Positions 11,226 to 24,492 of a stretch of 64,000 nucleotides of DNA are shown here, piece after piece. Source of the DNA: Polychytrium aggregatum (lineage: Eukaryota > Chytridiomycota > Chytridiomycetes > Polychytriales). How positions within the stretch are numbered: the first letter of the stretch is position 1; the number at the start of each line of letters is the position of its first letter. The stretch spans positions 124,001-188,000 of the forward strand of contig NW_026516270.1 in assembly GCF_025602895.1 (NCBI RefSeq), in the 5' to 3' direction. The translations under genes were made by a program, and so were the position numbers. The notes beneath the pieces were generated by a model. That model saw only the letters and a program-made list of their open reading frames with translations. It did no database searches and was not told the DNA's origin.

Positions 11226-12156
11226 TTTTCATGCGTTGAAGGCTTCTCTGCTTCGGTTTTGGTCGAGTTCGTTTCGACTGCGAGCCCTGTGATTTGCCGG
11301 TCGATCGCGACATGGCTGTGGCGGTGGAGTGTGTGTGTGGCACGGAAGGGATGTGCGCCGCGTCGGCACTTGGCTGTGTTGCGCCAGTGGCGCGCCACAC
11401 GACGCGCCTGACAGGGGCTGCGCACGACGCCAAGGCGGACTGGCTGTTTGTTGTGGGCCACGGGCCGACGCGCCGCAGCTGTTTGGCGTGCCGGACAGTG
11501 GTGTGTGTGTGCATGGGGCGGGAGGCAAGCTGTGCGGTGGGTCGGACTGTGCGGGGCCTTGTTTGTGGACAGGCAGTACAGAGCACAGCACGGCCAACGC
11601 CATCGCAGCAGCCACAGCAGACGCGCCACAGTGGCAGTCGACACAGACTGTGGCCGCACACAGCGCCGCCGCTCGTCTCCTTTGACGCATCGCTCCTCTT
11701 GGCCGGTTGGTTTCGTTTGGTTTCGCTTCGTTTCGTTTGGCTTCGTCTCCTTTCGCTTCGTCTCAGAGTCATCTCGGAGTCATCTTGGGCTTGTCTCGGA
11801 CTTGTCTTCAACCCTCCTTGGACTCATCTTCAACCTTCCTTGGACTCATCTTCAACCCGCCTTGGGCTCATCTTCAACCCGCCTTGGATCATCTTGGACT
11901 TGATCAATCCCGTCTCCAGCTCGCCTTCGACCCGGCCGCTCCTGTCTTGGCCGCTCTCGCCGTCGCCTCCAACCCAAACTCCCCGCCCGCCGCTGTCTCC
12001 CGCTTGGGCCTTCATCGTCCTGCTCCTCCAGCACCACCACCGGCTTTGACCGCCAGCCCGGCCCCCCGCTGGCTCTGCCTCCTCCAGTCTCGTCGATATT
12101 CGCCACCGCCGTCGACTCTGCGCCCCTCACTCTCGCAACCGCACCGGCTGCCGACC
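11226..12156. other. 5' flank of the WSC-SH3 gene with minisatellites
   Basis: No gene supported. 11290-11690 is a CA/TG-rich GC island. 11700-11760 is a tttcg/ttggtttcg pyrimidine-purine stutter, and 11800-11890 holds about four copies of a ~24-bp unit containing ttggactcatcttcaacc. The reading frame of the downstream gene stays open back to 11707 but contains no ATG before 12157. Confidence 0.55.
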
Positions 12157-13164
12157 ATGTCGCCATCGCATCCGTCCTCCTTCCGCTCGCTTTCCCGGGC
12201 CTCCTCGCTCCTGGTCTTTGCCCTCTCGATTGTTCCGGCCGCTGCCGAGATCAAGACCCTGACTAGCCCCGGCTCGTGCCTGGCCCTGACCAACACATCC
12301 TATCACCTCCCCGCTCCCGCCAGCAACTCGACCTCCATCACCTTGTCCACCTGCTCCAACACATGCATCGTCCAGGGCAAGGCTGTCCTGCTGATCTCCA
12401 AGCCGGTGTGCTTCTGCGTCGACGCCACTGACCTGACCTCGTTCTCGGCCGTCAACGATGCGGAATGCTCAACGCTGTGCGATGACCAGGCCCAGTGCGG
12501 CAACACCATCTTCACCCGCTTCAGCGGCTACCAGGTCTTCACCAACGTCGTCAACATTTCCATCCCCTCAGCACCGTCGTCGACATCGGCAGCACCCCGC
12601 CCTGTGACAACCATCAATGTCTTGCCCGGATCCGACTCGAGCAAGACCGTCGTGCCGACCTGGCTGATTGTCGGCGGCTCCGTTGCCGCAGTGCTGTTTT
12701 TGTTTGGCGTCGTCTATCTGATCCGCCATCGCTCGCAGCAGCAAAAGCTACATACCCTGCCCCGCCTCGAAGCCGGCGTCCGCCCCAAGAGAACTCCGGC
12801 CGTCGACAAGGTCTACCTCATCGACAAGTATCTCCCCGCAACCACCAACATGATCTACTCGGTCATTACACCGTACGAGCCACCCGCATCCCGCTTTGAC
12901 GAGATTGCCATCCAGCCCGACCAGGTCGTTGTCCTGCACAAGCACTTCAACGACCGCTGGGCCCTGGCCACCAACATCACCTCGGGACAGGTTGGATACA
13001 TTCCCATGAACTGCCTCATCTCGGATGAGCGCTGGATCCGGTCCAACTTCCCGATCCCCTCCCGGGAGGACTCGATTCTGCACTCCAACACCCACACTCA
13101 AGCCAACCGAGGACCGAGTCGTACTGCTTCGCGGAGCAGCAGCCGCGCCGAGCTGGTGCGGTAA
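12157..13164 (+). CDS. Single-pass membrane protein: WSC-like ectodomain, TM, cytoplasmic SH3
   Basis: 335 aa, one exon. Signal peptide about residues 1-32 (hydrophobic SLLVFALSIVPAAAE). The ectodomain (about 35-125) has eight cysteines in the WSC arrangement: GSCLAL, STCSNTC, PVCFC, AECSTLCDD, QCGN. WSC modules are carbohydrate-binding wall sensors in fungi. A Ser/Pro/Thr linker is followed by a transmembrane helix (about 166-190, VPTWLIVGGSVAAVLFLF onward) and a basic stop-transfer RHRSQQQK. The cytoplasmic part contains an SH3 fold (about 232-288): YSVITPYEPP, DEIAIQPDQVVVL, DRWALATNITSGQVGYIP with the typical W and GYIP. It ends with a Ser/Arg-rich tail. I infer a wall or surface sensor that recruits a proline-rich partner; the partner is unknown. 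Confidence 0.85.
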   Translation: MSPSHPSSFRSLSRASSLLVFALSIVPAAAEIKTLTSPGSCLALTNTSYHLPAPASNSTSITLSTCSNTCIVQGKAVLLISKPVCFCVDATDLTSFSAVNDAECSTLCDDQAQCGNTIFTRFSGYQVFTNVVNISIPSAPSSTSAAPRPVTTINVLPGSDSSKTVVPTWLIVGGSVAAVLFLFGVVYLIRHRSQQQKLHTLPRLEAGVRPKRTPAVDKVYLIDKYLPATTNMIYSVITPYEPPASRFDEIAIQPDQVVVLHKHFNDRWALATNITSGQVGYIPMNCLISDERWIRSNFPIPSREDSILHSNTHTQANRGPSRTASRSSSRAELVR

Positions 13165-14088
13165 ACCATCCCTGGATAAGGCATTCAAAAGACCGCTCAT
13201 GGGTATCTGCCCAGCCCTCTCCTCCATGTCTTGGTTGTCTCCTGCTCCTGCTCCTGCTCTGTGTTTGATCTCCCGTCCCTCGTCCCCGTCTCTGTCCTTG
13301 ATGCTGCTTTCTTCTCCGAGCTCTTGGTGCTTGGGCTGCTGTTGATTGACTGCCCGTAGCCACGACCCTCCCCCCCTCGTTCGTTGTTGCTCTGCGATTG
13401 CTTTCCTCTATCTTTTCTGCAGCCAAGGTCTCACATTTGAGTTTACTCGGTTCCTTGCTCATATTGCTGCATAAACCACCCCCCCCCTTTTGTCTCTTAG
13501 AAATGCATTCCCACGCGAGCCGCATGGCCCGAAACACGCTCGCCCGCACTCCCACGCCAGCACTGCGGTCCAGGGTTGGAGTGGCCTCAGATTCGGACCG
13601 AGATGAAATGATATCGGGTTATCTGCAGTGATGCCGATGCTGTGCCTGCGGCTTTGTGAGAGCAATGCCATGGTGATATCGGCTTGAGCAGCAACGATAT
13701 TGCGGCCCAGACAATCGAGCGATCCGACGATCGCTTTGCCTCCTGCCATGTCCAAGCGAGACAGTGGCCTCCTGATGCACTCATCAACTTTCGACCTTGC
13801 TTCTGAAATGGCAGTATATTGTGCTCGACGGATGAGTCCAATACGAAGCCGGGCCATCCCACCATCAAACGAAGGGAAGGCAGGACAGGCACGACAGGGC
13901 CGATTGGAATGAAAGCGAGATCCCAGCTTTCGATTCGCTCGTGGTGGTCACCGAAATGGGTCGCCATGGTCACATCTGTCCTCCGAATCACAGTGACGCA
14001 GCCATCATCGGCAAGCTGTTAGCGTATGGTTCCCAGCAAGCTCGAATGTCGAGCTGGCAACAGACAGTGCCCTCCGCGACTGCCGTCG
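13165..14088. other. Convergent intergenic region, WSC-SH3 / MDM35
   Basis: About 920 bp between two 3' ends. Pyrimidine-rich near 13230-13380. No coding frame with recognisable motifs. Confidence 0.5.
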
Positions 14089-14566
14089 TCACGACTGTGA
14101 GCCTTCCTTGAACGGGGAATCCTTGCGGGCATCGGAGATGAGCTTGTCAATGTTCTTTTCCCGGATGGCCCTCTGCTCGTTGGTCGATAGAGAATGGTGA
14201 TCAGCACCGGCGACGGCACCGCGGATGAGGGTCAAAGCAAACCGCACACATGCACAGCCGCCTGGGACGGTCGTCAAAGCGACGATCCGTCCTTGCATCC
14301 TCTGCGTCGACCGCCCGAGTCGATCCATTCATCTCCTCCAATGTCGGTCGCATGTCAGCCCGGGCTCCGATCCAGATTCGATTCGTGAATGAGAGCAAAA
14401 GGCTCCTCGGCCATCCACCCACCCAGATGCACGCCTTGTAGAGCTTGAAGACGTCGTCGCAGCTCTCGGCCTCGAGACCCTTCAGGAATTTGTCCGAGTA
14501 CCATTTGTTGAAGCAGGTGTCGTATTTTTCCTTGAGCTCCATGCACTCGGGGCTGAGACTGGCCAT
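14089..14566 (-). CDS. MDM35: Mdm35/TRIAP1-type twin CX9C protein
   Basis: Small intermembrane-space chaperone that pairs with Ups/PRELI lipid-transfer proteins to move phosphatidic acid between mitochondrial membranes. Exons 14566-14423 and 14172-14089, joined in phase 0, 75 aa. The two CX9C pairs are plain: CMELKEKYDTC and CDDVFKLYKAC. Between them lies the family stretch FNKWYSDKFLKG, and after them RAIREKNIDKLI crosses the splice junction. No presequence, as expected for a Mia40 substrate. Divergent from the Sel1-repeat gene. Confidence 0.92.
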
Positions 14567-15093
14567 GGCGATTTGTCCCGGCGGGAAGGTGGGAAGCGAC
14601 CGAAGGGGTGTTTGGGGAGTCGCTGATGAAGGAAGAGGAGCAGCGATGCTGCTGGCTTTGATGGATCAAAGGCAAATCAGGTGCGCAGGCGGCAGCCATT
14701 TTGTAGCTGGCCAGTCTGCAGCCGGCCTCGATGCGGCTGTCGATTCGCTGGCTTTGGCGGCGACCTCCGATCCAGCACTCATCCGTCTTGATCTGCGGCA
14801 AGCGATTTTGTCCAGGGTGCACCTGGTGCCGGGGTGTGCTGGTTCTTGGCGGCGAAACTGAATGCAGCCGGGCAGTCGTCGCTCAGGTCTCGAATGGGGC
14901 TTGTGACTCCTTGGATGACTTTGCCTTCCATCAACAAATCGCTCGTTTCACTTTTGCCCATCCGCCGCCTCTCTTCTGCTCACCCGTCTCCTCACTTTAG
15001 TTCGCCCAAAGCTTCGTTGTAACCGCCTTTCTTTGCCCATATCGCTCCCTTCGCTCCCTTCGCTGCCCCTCTCATCCTCCCACATCACTCACC
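14567..15093. other. Divergent promoter region, MDM35 / Sel1-repeat gene
   Basis: 527 bp with a C/T-rich stretch (about 14960-15085) directly before the Sel1 ATG, typical of fungal core promoters. No gene seen. Confidence 0.5.
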
Positions 15094-16611
15094 ATGGCCG
15101 CCAGCACCAACGACCTCTCCTCGTCTCTCGATGCTTCACAGCCAGCCCTCCTGTATCCAGACATCTTCACAATCGTCTGTTTCAATGACAGCTTCCAGCT
15201 CGCCCTCGACCACAGCACCATCAAAACCCTGCTTCGAGTGTCCAGACGGGCAAGGTCTCTGCTGAGCTCCAAGCTGGCTCGCTTCCATCGCTGGTGCCAG
15301 AAGGAAGGACTGTGTCATCCAGACGGACAGATGCGGATCGGCCTCACGCCCAGCGACCAGATCGCCCTCTCACTGCATTGCAAGGAGAAAGACCCAAACG
15401 ACCGATCCTGGCTCGTCGTTCAGGCAGAGCAGGGAAGCGCCCCTGCCTCGTATTTCCTGGCCCGCGTCCTCCAGATCGATGTCGACCGAGGTGGAATGAG
15501 GTGGATCGAGTGGAACGCCAAGTTGCAAGAAATCTTCCACCATCTGGAGACGGCCTCCAGCGCAAGCCATCCAATGGCACAGTTCCACCTGGCCGAGTGC
15601 TATCTCAACAGAATTGGAGTCGACCAAGACCAGATCAGGGCTGTCGAGATGTACCGCAGTCTTGCAGATTGTGGAATGCCACAGGCACAAATCGCCCTCG
15701 GTCGATGCTATGAGTCAGGCGAAGGTGTCGATCAAGATTACAACACAGCCATCGAGCAGTATACCAAGGCTGCCGATCAAGGCTGCGACAACGGACGCCT
15801 CCGCATCGTGTTCCTCCGTGGGTGGTTCTCGTTCACTGGTCATGGTGTCGAGCAGAGCGACGAAGATGCCCTCGCTCACTGGCAGCAAGTCAGCACCCAG
15901 TCCACCGATCCAGTCATCAAGTCGATCGCCACACACATGGTCGGCTGGATGCACTATCTCGGCCGGGGTACGCAGCAAGACCAGCAGAAGGGCATCAAGA
16001 TGATCCGCGATAGTAAGTCAAGCGCATTCAAATTTGGAGAGGCTGAGTGCCTCTATGGGTGGCCACTGGCACCGTCCAACTCACCCGCATCTCGCGAGTT
16101 CTTCAAGCTGTGCCAATTGGGATTGGACCACAACTGGCTGTGCAAGCACCTGACAGCAGTTTGTCTGGTCCATGGATTCGGAACCGCTCAGGATAAGACC
16201 AAGGCGGCGGACATCTTTGAGCAGCTCGCCCACGATGAGCACAGCGAAAGTCAGGCCTGGTTTGGTGGTTGCTACGGCAATGGTCTCGGGGTGCCGGAAG
16301 ACGAATCGAAGGCCTTCGAGTGGTACAGCAAATCAGCAAACCAAGGCAACTCATACGGCCAACTCGGGGTTGGTTGGAGCTACTACGACGAAAGTGGGGT
16401 CCCCAGGGATTTCGCCGAGGCTGTCAAGTGGTTCCGCAAGTCTGCCGAACAGAACAATCGAGATGGGCAGTATGCCCTCGGCATCTGCTTCGAGAATGGC
16501 GAGGGTGTGACCGAGGATATCGACGTCGCCGTATTTTGGTACCGCAAGGCTGCTGAGCATGATCAGCGACGGGCCATCAACAGACTCAAGTCTATCGGCA
16601 GGTGGCCGTGA
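15094..16611 (+). CDS. Sel1-repeat (SLR) protein
   Basis: 505 aa, one exon. The N-terminal 80 residues carry a hydrophobic helix region (LLYPDIFTIVCFNDSFQL) that is not a clear signal peptide. From about residue 130 the protein is a solenoid of Sel1-like repeats, each about 36 residues, with the A-x-x-x-L-G-x-x-Y/C-x-x-G-x-G-V pattern. Examples are AQIALGRCYESGEGVDQD, WFGGCYGNGLGVPED, YGQLGVGWSYYDESGVPRD and YALGICFENGEGVTED. Such proteins are scaffolds; in fungi they include Chs4/Skt5-type chitin-synthase activators and the ERAD adaptor Hrd3. It lacks the C-terminal prenylation motif of Chs4 and a membrane anchor, so the specific role is unassigned. Confidence 0.88.
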   Translation: MAASTNDLSSSLDASQPALLYPDIFTIVCFNDSFQLALDHSTIKTLLRVSRRARSLLSSKLARFHRWCQKEGLCHPDGQMRIGLTPSDQIALSLHCKEKDPNDRSWLVVQAEQGSAPASYFLARVLQIDVDRGGMRWIEWNAKLQEIFHHLETASSASHPMAQFHLAECYLNRIGVDQDQIRAVEMYRSLADCGMPQAQIALGRCYESGEGVDQDYNTAIEQYTKAADQGCDNGRLRIVFLRGWFSFTGHGVEQSDEDALAHWQQVSTQSTDPVIKSIATHMVGWMHYLGRGTQQDQQKGIKMIRDSKSSAFKFGEAECLYGWPLAPSNSPASREFFKLCQLGLDHNWLCKHLTAVCLVHGFGTAQDKTKAADIFEQLAHDEHSESQAWFGGCYGNGLGVPEDESKAFEWYSKSANQGNSYGQLGVGWSYYDESGVPRDFAEAVKWFRKSAEQNNRDGQYALGICFENGEGVTEDIDVAVFWYRKAAEHDQRRAINRLKSIGRWP

Positions 16612-17361
16612 TTCATTTACTCTTCCAAAGACACACAATCAACAAGCGAATCGCAACATCCGCACCGATCCTCGCGAATACGTCACGTTTTTGAAAATAC
16701 ACATCCAGTTTGACCAGCTTCCGAATCACAGTCCCTTTCACGACTGACCATCGGTACATGGTGGCTGTTTCGGACTACATACATGCACTGCGAAGCTGCT
16801 CGGAGTCGAGTCACTAACTCATTGCACACTGATTGATTCATGTCGCCACAAAGCAATCGCCTGGTTCTGGGCATGCGTGAAAGCCCACCCACCGACGCCA
16901 AGTTCTCGACAACTACTTCGAGAACTTGGTTTGACACGCCCGCCTCCACAAGCGCGTCGATGAACCCAAGGCTCAGCGATATCCAAAATAGTCCCGCAAC
17001 CGACTCGACCACAAGGGAAGGCATCTTCGAGGCAGCGCGGTACCGCCACCGGGACTCCTTTTGCAGCCAAGCTATCCGGCCGACGACATTCGGCAGACAG
17101 ATCGACCGAGGCAGCCAGATGGTAGAAAGGCACCCCGATGCGGATGGTCTTCTTGGAGCAAGACCAAGGATCTCGATTTTACCACAGAGCTTTATTTGCA
17201 ATGCACTGCTGGCGAGATTGTGTACGAGAAGCCAGCAGCTCGAAGAGCAGCGGTAGATCGAGGAGCAGCGGCAGGTCGATGAACCATCCGCGCCGGTATT
17301 GGTTGCCTCGTTCTGACAAGAACAGTGGATCAAGTGAAGGAAACGCAACAGCAGGGGCGAA
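16612..17361. other. Convergent intergenic region, Sel1-repeat gene / PGI1
   Basis: About 750 bp between two stop codons. No supported gene; a minus-strand open frame that crosses it (16683-17726) runs into PGI1 sequence in the wrong frame and looks like chance. Confidence 0.5.
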
Positions 17362-19712
<2,351 letters not shown>

Positions 19713-20288
19713 GGCAGTGAGCGGGGGGGGGATGCTTTTTTTGGGGGGCGGGAAGAGGCGAAGACGCAGACGGCAGAGATCTTTGGGGCGAGCGACAAAG
19801 GACGGAGCGGAGGCGGGCGGTCCGTTTTATACTTGGAGGAGAGGGGAGGATTGCAAATCTGTGCGCCGGCTTCCCGAAGGCGCTCTTGCGCCGACCCTAT
19901 CACGTAACGCGATCGGCCAACAAGCCAGGGTGACCCCAGCGGCTGGCGATAAGCAGACGGGGCCGGGGATGCAGACGGAGACGGGGCCAGGGTGGCGTCA
20001 GCGCCGACAGGTGGTGGCATTTGCGGTATCGACGTCGGCGGCACTTATCGACTGTGGTATCGACGTCGGCGGCAACTTTGACATGAAGACACCGTCGGCA
20101 TCGGCAGCAGCAACGTCCACCCCACACATCGGCGTGCGTTGATTGAGATCGATTGCATCCGCCACTCGCCCGGTCGCTTGTACTGCCAGAGTTCCCGCAC
20201 CCAATCTCCTGCGGCTGGAGTTCGTCGGCTCACCCTTGCCCCTTGTCCCGGCACTCAACAACGCCTGCGAGGCAGATACCATTGAGCA
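19713..20288. promoter_or_regulatory. Divergent promoter region PGI1 / ankyrin-RasGEF with 15-bp direct repeat
   Basis: 576 bp. A purine-rich G-run lies just above the PGI1 start (19720-19750). At about 20026-20075 the word gtatcgacgtcggcggca occurs twice, separated by cttatcgactgtg; each copy contains the palindrome cgacgtcg. It may be a paired regulator site, but no factor can be named. Confidence 0.4.
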
Positions 20289-23200
20289 ATGTTTCCGGTC
20301 GCCAAGCAACTCTTCAAGTCCCGAAACGAGCGCCTGGGCGACAGGTACTCTCTCGCTATGCCCGAACGCCAGCGACTGAGCAGCCCCGTAGCATATGGAC
20401 TTCATCATCTGGACTGCGGGATGCCGCCATCATCGCCCGTCGCAAGCACATCCACATTGCTGCCCCTCATCTGCGGCACTCAGCCTTCCAGACAGCCCAT
20501 ACCTCCGTCCATGCCGCTCCCCCGCTCTGCCCCAACGCCATCCGTATCCCCTGGCAACGCGCTTCTCGCCTGACCTTCTCATGCATCTGTGCCTTGTTCT
20601 GTCGCAGGGGGCCCAAAAATGGCGTCCAGTATGCCGCCGTCTCTATGAGCACGACTCCCCGTAACATCGTGAGAAAAGCGTCCATCGTCACCAGCCAAGA
20701 CGAGCCGCAGCCAAAGCGCCTCATTGATCTCTGCCAGGTTTGTCGCGGGCGCTCCTCCATCACCTTTGGGGCTTGATCGCGCTTGTGTTGTGTAGTATCT
20801 GCCGCTAGATACTATCCATCGTGTGCTCGTCCACTGACTTGCTCTGCCCACAGGACAGCGATATCGAGACCTTGCAAAAGTTTTGCAACCGCCACCGCCG
20901 CTTCCTTTGCCAGACCATCAACTCGCCCATTGACCAATACGGCAACACAAAGCTGCATCTGGCCGCCCAGCACGACGACTATCCGCTCGTTTGTCTCCTG
21001 CTTATCAAAGGCGCCAATCCCAATGCAAAGAACCGAGCCGGCGCAACACCGACACTCGTGGCCAAACGCATGGAGTTCCGCAAGGTCTTCCAGCTGATGG
21101 AAAAGTTTGGCGGAATCCTCCCCCTCAGCGACCACCCGAAATCCAAGGCGCTTTCGAGGAGCAAGAGCCATGGGCCAATCCAGCAGCGGGAGGATGTTCG
21201 CGACGAAACCGCTCCCATCAAGCAGGCGCGCAAGCGAACCAAGAGTGCTCCGCTGGCAAGTCTCGACGATGAGGAGCCAGATTCCGCGAGCGCCACAGCC
21301 GAGCAACAACAGCAGCAGCAGCAACAGCAACAACAGCAGCAGCAACAGCAACAACAGCAGCTTCGAGACGCATCGGAACCGTTCTCCGGCAGGAGTAAAA
21401 AGCACCAGCAGTATCAGGCAATATATGATCGCCTCGAGAAGACTCTGCCGTCCAGTGCCCTGGATTATTGCAATCTGGGCTACATGGGCCTGACTCAAAT
21501 CCTGGTTGAATATGGCAGCATGGTCAACATCAACTCCGCCGACAACGACGGATGCACTGCTCTCATGAAGGCCGCGTATCAGGGCTACTCGACAACAATC
21601 TCTGAGCTGCTCAAAACCGGATCCAAAATCGACCAAGTCGACAAGGAGGGCAATACGGCGCTCACCTGGGCATGCTCTTCGGGCAAACTTGAGGTTGTCA
21701 GGATTTTACTCCGCGCGGGATCCAACCCAAATGGCGAGCGCGCCGAGAGCAAAGCCGGGCTGTTCTCGTCCACGCCACTCATGTCCGCATGCTATGGTGG
21801 CCACGTCGAGATAGTGCAAGCATTGTTGGACGCCGGCGCAGACATCAACCAGCGAGTAGGCCCGAGACGTGGCCGCTCGCCCTTGATGATCGCCGCCTGG
21901 ATGAAGCACAAGCATGTCGTCGAGCTCCTGGTGCGGAGAGGCGCAGTCGTCGATCCCAATCCGGACGACTGGCTCAAGAAAGGCATTGTCCTTCTGAACA
22001 AGATTCGCAAAAACGAGGATGCCTGGCTCGATAGCTGCGAAAACATTGCCAAAAAGTACGACTCTTCGGGAAACCTCAAGAGCGGCCTGATCACATCTGG
22101 GAATCGCCGAGAGAGTCTGAAGGACCGCTTGCTCTTCTTTTCGGCCGAAGATAACGACGAGGTCGTGTCGCTGACCGAGATTCTCAAGCAGCCTGTGCCG
22201 GCGATGCCCGAGTCACAAATCTCGATTCAAGTCAGCGATGCGACCTCGCCACAGTCTTCGACTGCGACCAGCGTCACCAGTCCGGCAGCGCCTGGTCCTG
22301 CGCCTGATGAACCCGAGTTGAGTGTGCGGCGACGAAATCCCCGACGCAAGAGCAACTACCGCCTGGGCATGAACTTGGAGGTACGCTTTTGTAGAAAGCT
22401 GGGAACGAGTATCGTTCATGTCTGGAGGGCAACGAGTGGATGTCACCCTGGACTGAGACTGGGCGATCGATCTTGAGAGGGTTTGGTGCAAATCCTTGGC
22501 CCAGCGTCGGGCCAGCACATGACGCCTTGCTTAAATACTGGAGGCCGAGCGTTTATGGGTGCTAGCCAGCAATGCATTATGGGTGCTAGCCAACAATGCG
22601 CTTATGCGTGCTAGCCAACGATGCGTCTTTGTGTGCTAATCACCGATGTGCTTGCCCAGAAACTCGCCGGACACAATCCCGAGATTCTCTACGACCTGAC
22701 GACACACATCCCAGAACGTGGAACCGAGCTCGACAGTCTGTGGGTGGCCGTGTTTCAGTGTGTCATTCAGTTGGTAATCGCAGTTAACAAGAACATCAAG
22801 CACCAGTACATTTCAATTTCGGCCTTGGCGATCCATCACTCTAGTGAGTTGATCCGACACGTTGACGTCCTGAGCAAGCAGACACCCGGACGCGGCGAAG
22901 GAGAGCTTTCGTTCTTCACAGCCACTCCGCTTATCGACAGCATCAAGTCCATAAGCAAACGAATCAACGTCGAGGACTCCAAGAACCTCATGTACGCAAC
23001 CCGAATCGCGATTGGCGTCTGGCCGCCAACCCATGCTGCGCTTGACATGGTACGATAGCTAGGTGCATCAGCCAGAGTAGCTCGCTGGCCAAGACTGCGG
23101 TGTGCAGTGGGTGGCTCGCGGTAAACTTGGCAAATATCATTCTGAATCGGGCATGCCATCCACTAGATCAAGGCTGCAACCACGCTCGGGAAAGCTTGCA

Positions 23201-24407
23201 AGCAGCTTGCTGAACTTGCCAACCTCACTGGGCGGTTTATAATCATCGACAAGCCGATCATCTTGGATGTAAGTGCACCAGAACTAGGAAGAGCGAATAG
23301 ACTTGGCATGTTGCGGCCCAAGTCGGTGTTAGTTGTGGCTAGTGTCTCATCCGCAATGACAAGGTGAGGCACGCACTGACGAAGTTGCAAGCGACATGCG
23401 CGCTGATGCCTCGGCACTGTGCTTGCATCTGCTATTCCACAACAGCCAAGCAAAATGGGCGAGGATACGGTGTCCGATAGCAAGGACTCCAGCGTGCCCA
23501 ACTCGTCGAGCATCCAAAACTATGACGATTACAAGAGGATCAACGATCTGAGATACATCGAGCACATGTCCAAGTCGTGCGAGACGCCCGAGACGCACGA
23601 GCTCTCCACGGCCCCCGAGATCGACTACGAGTCTGCATTTTTGTCGACGCTTGATCAACTCCTTCTCGAGTTTGTCAACGCCGTGGCTGACATCAAGCGG
23701 GTGTATGACCAGCACATGAAGGAAGAGTTTGTGACCGTAACGGCCTCGGCCAACCAGCGCGCAGATTTGCTGATCGAAGAAATCAAGAACAGCGACATTC
23801 TCGCCGAGATCCCTCCTGATCTTAGCATCAGTGCCGAGGAAGCCGAGGCCATCGAGTCACAGGGCATTTCACTCGAGATCAGCGCCTATCCCTGTCTGAT
23901 CCAGCCCGTTTGGAAACACGCCATCGACGAAGTGCAGGCTTCGTCCAAGACCTTGATCATGAAGGGCAAGTTTGCGGCCGGTATCTGGCCACCGCCATAC
24001 GCCAGCTGGGACATGCTGCAGAGCACAATCCCATGCTTGATCTCGATGAAGCGACTGATTCTCCTGACGCGGGTGCTGATCTCCAAGGTGCAAATCGTTC
24101 TTGGAGAGGATCGCAAGAAAATGGAAATGTGGCGTCTCGAGTGTCTCAAGAACGAGCGAGTCAAGCAGATGTTCCAGGTCTGGGCAACACAGATGGGCAC
24201 AGCAGAAGGCGAAGAAACGGAAATGCTCGAGAAGGCGCCAAGTCTCAGCCGTCTGATCTCCGAGAACGATGTTACGGATGGCTTGGAGATTGAAATATCG
24301 CCGATTCTGAACGATCCGATTATCCGCGGAGGCAAGCTGAGCAAGCTGATCGATCAGCTGGCGCAGCTCGAGATAACAAGTGCGTGAGATGCGGGACGCA
24401 GCATGGC

Positions 24408-24492
<85 letters not shown>

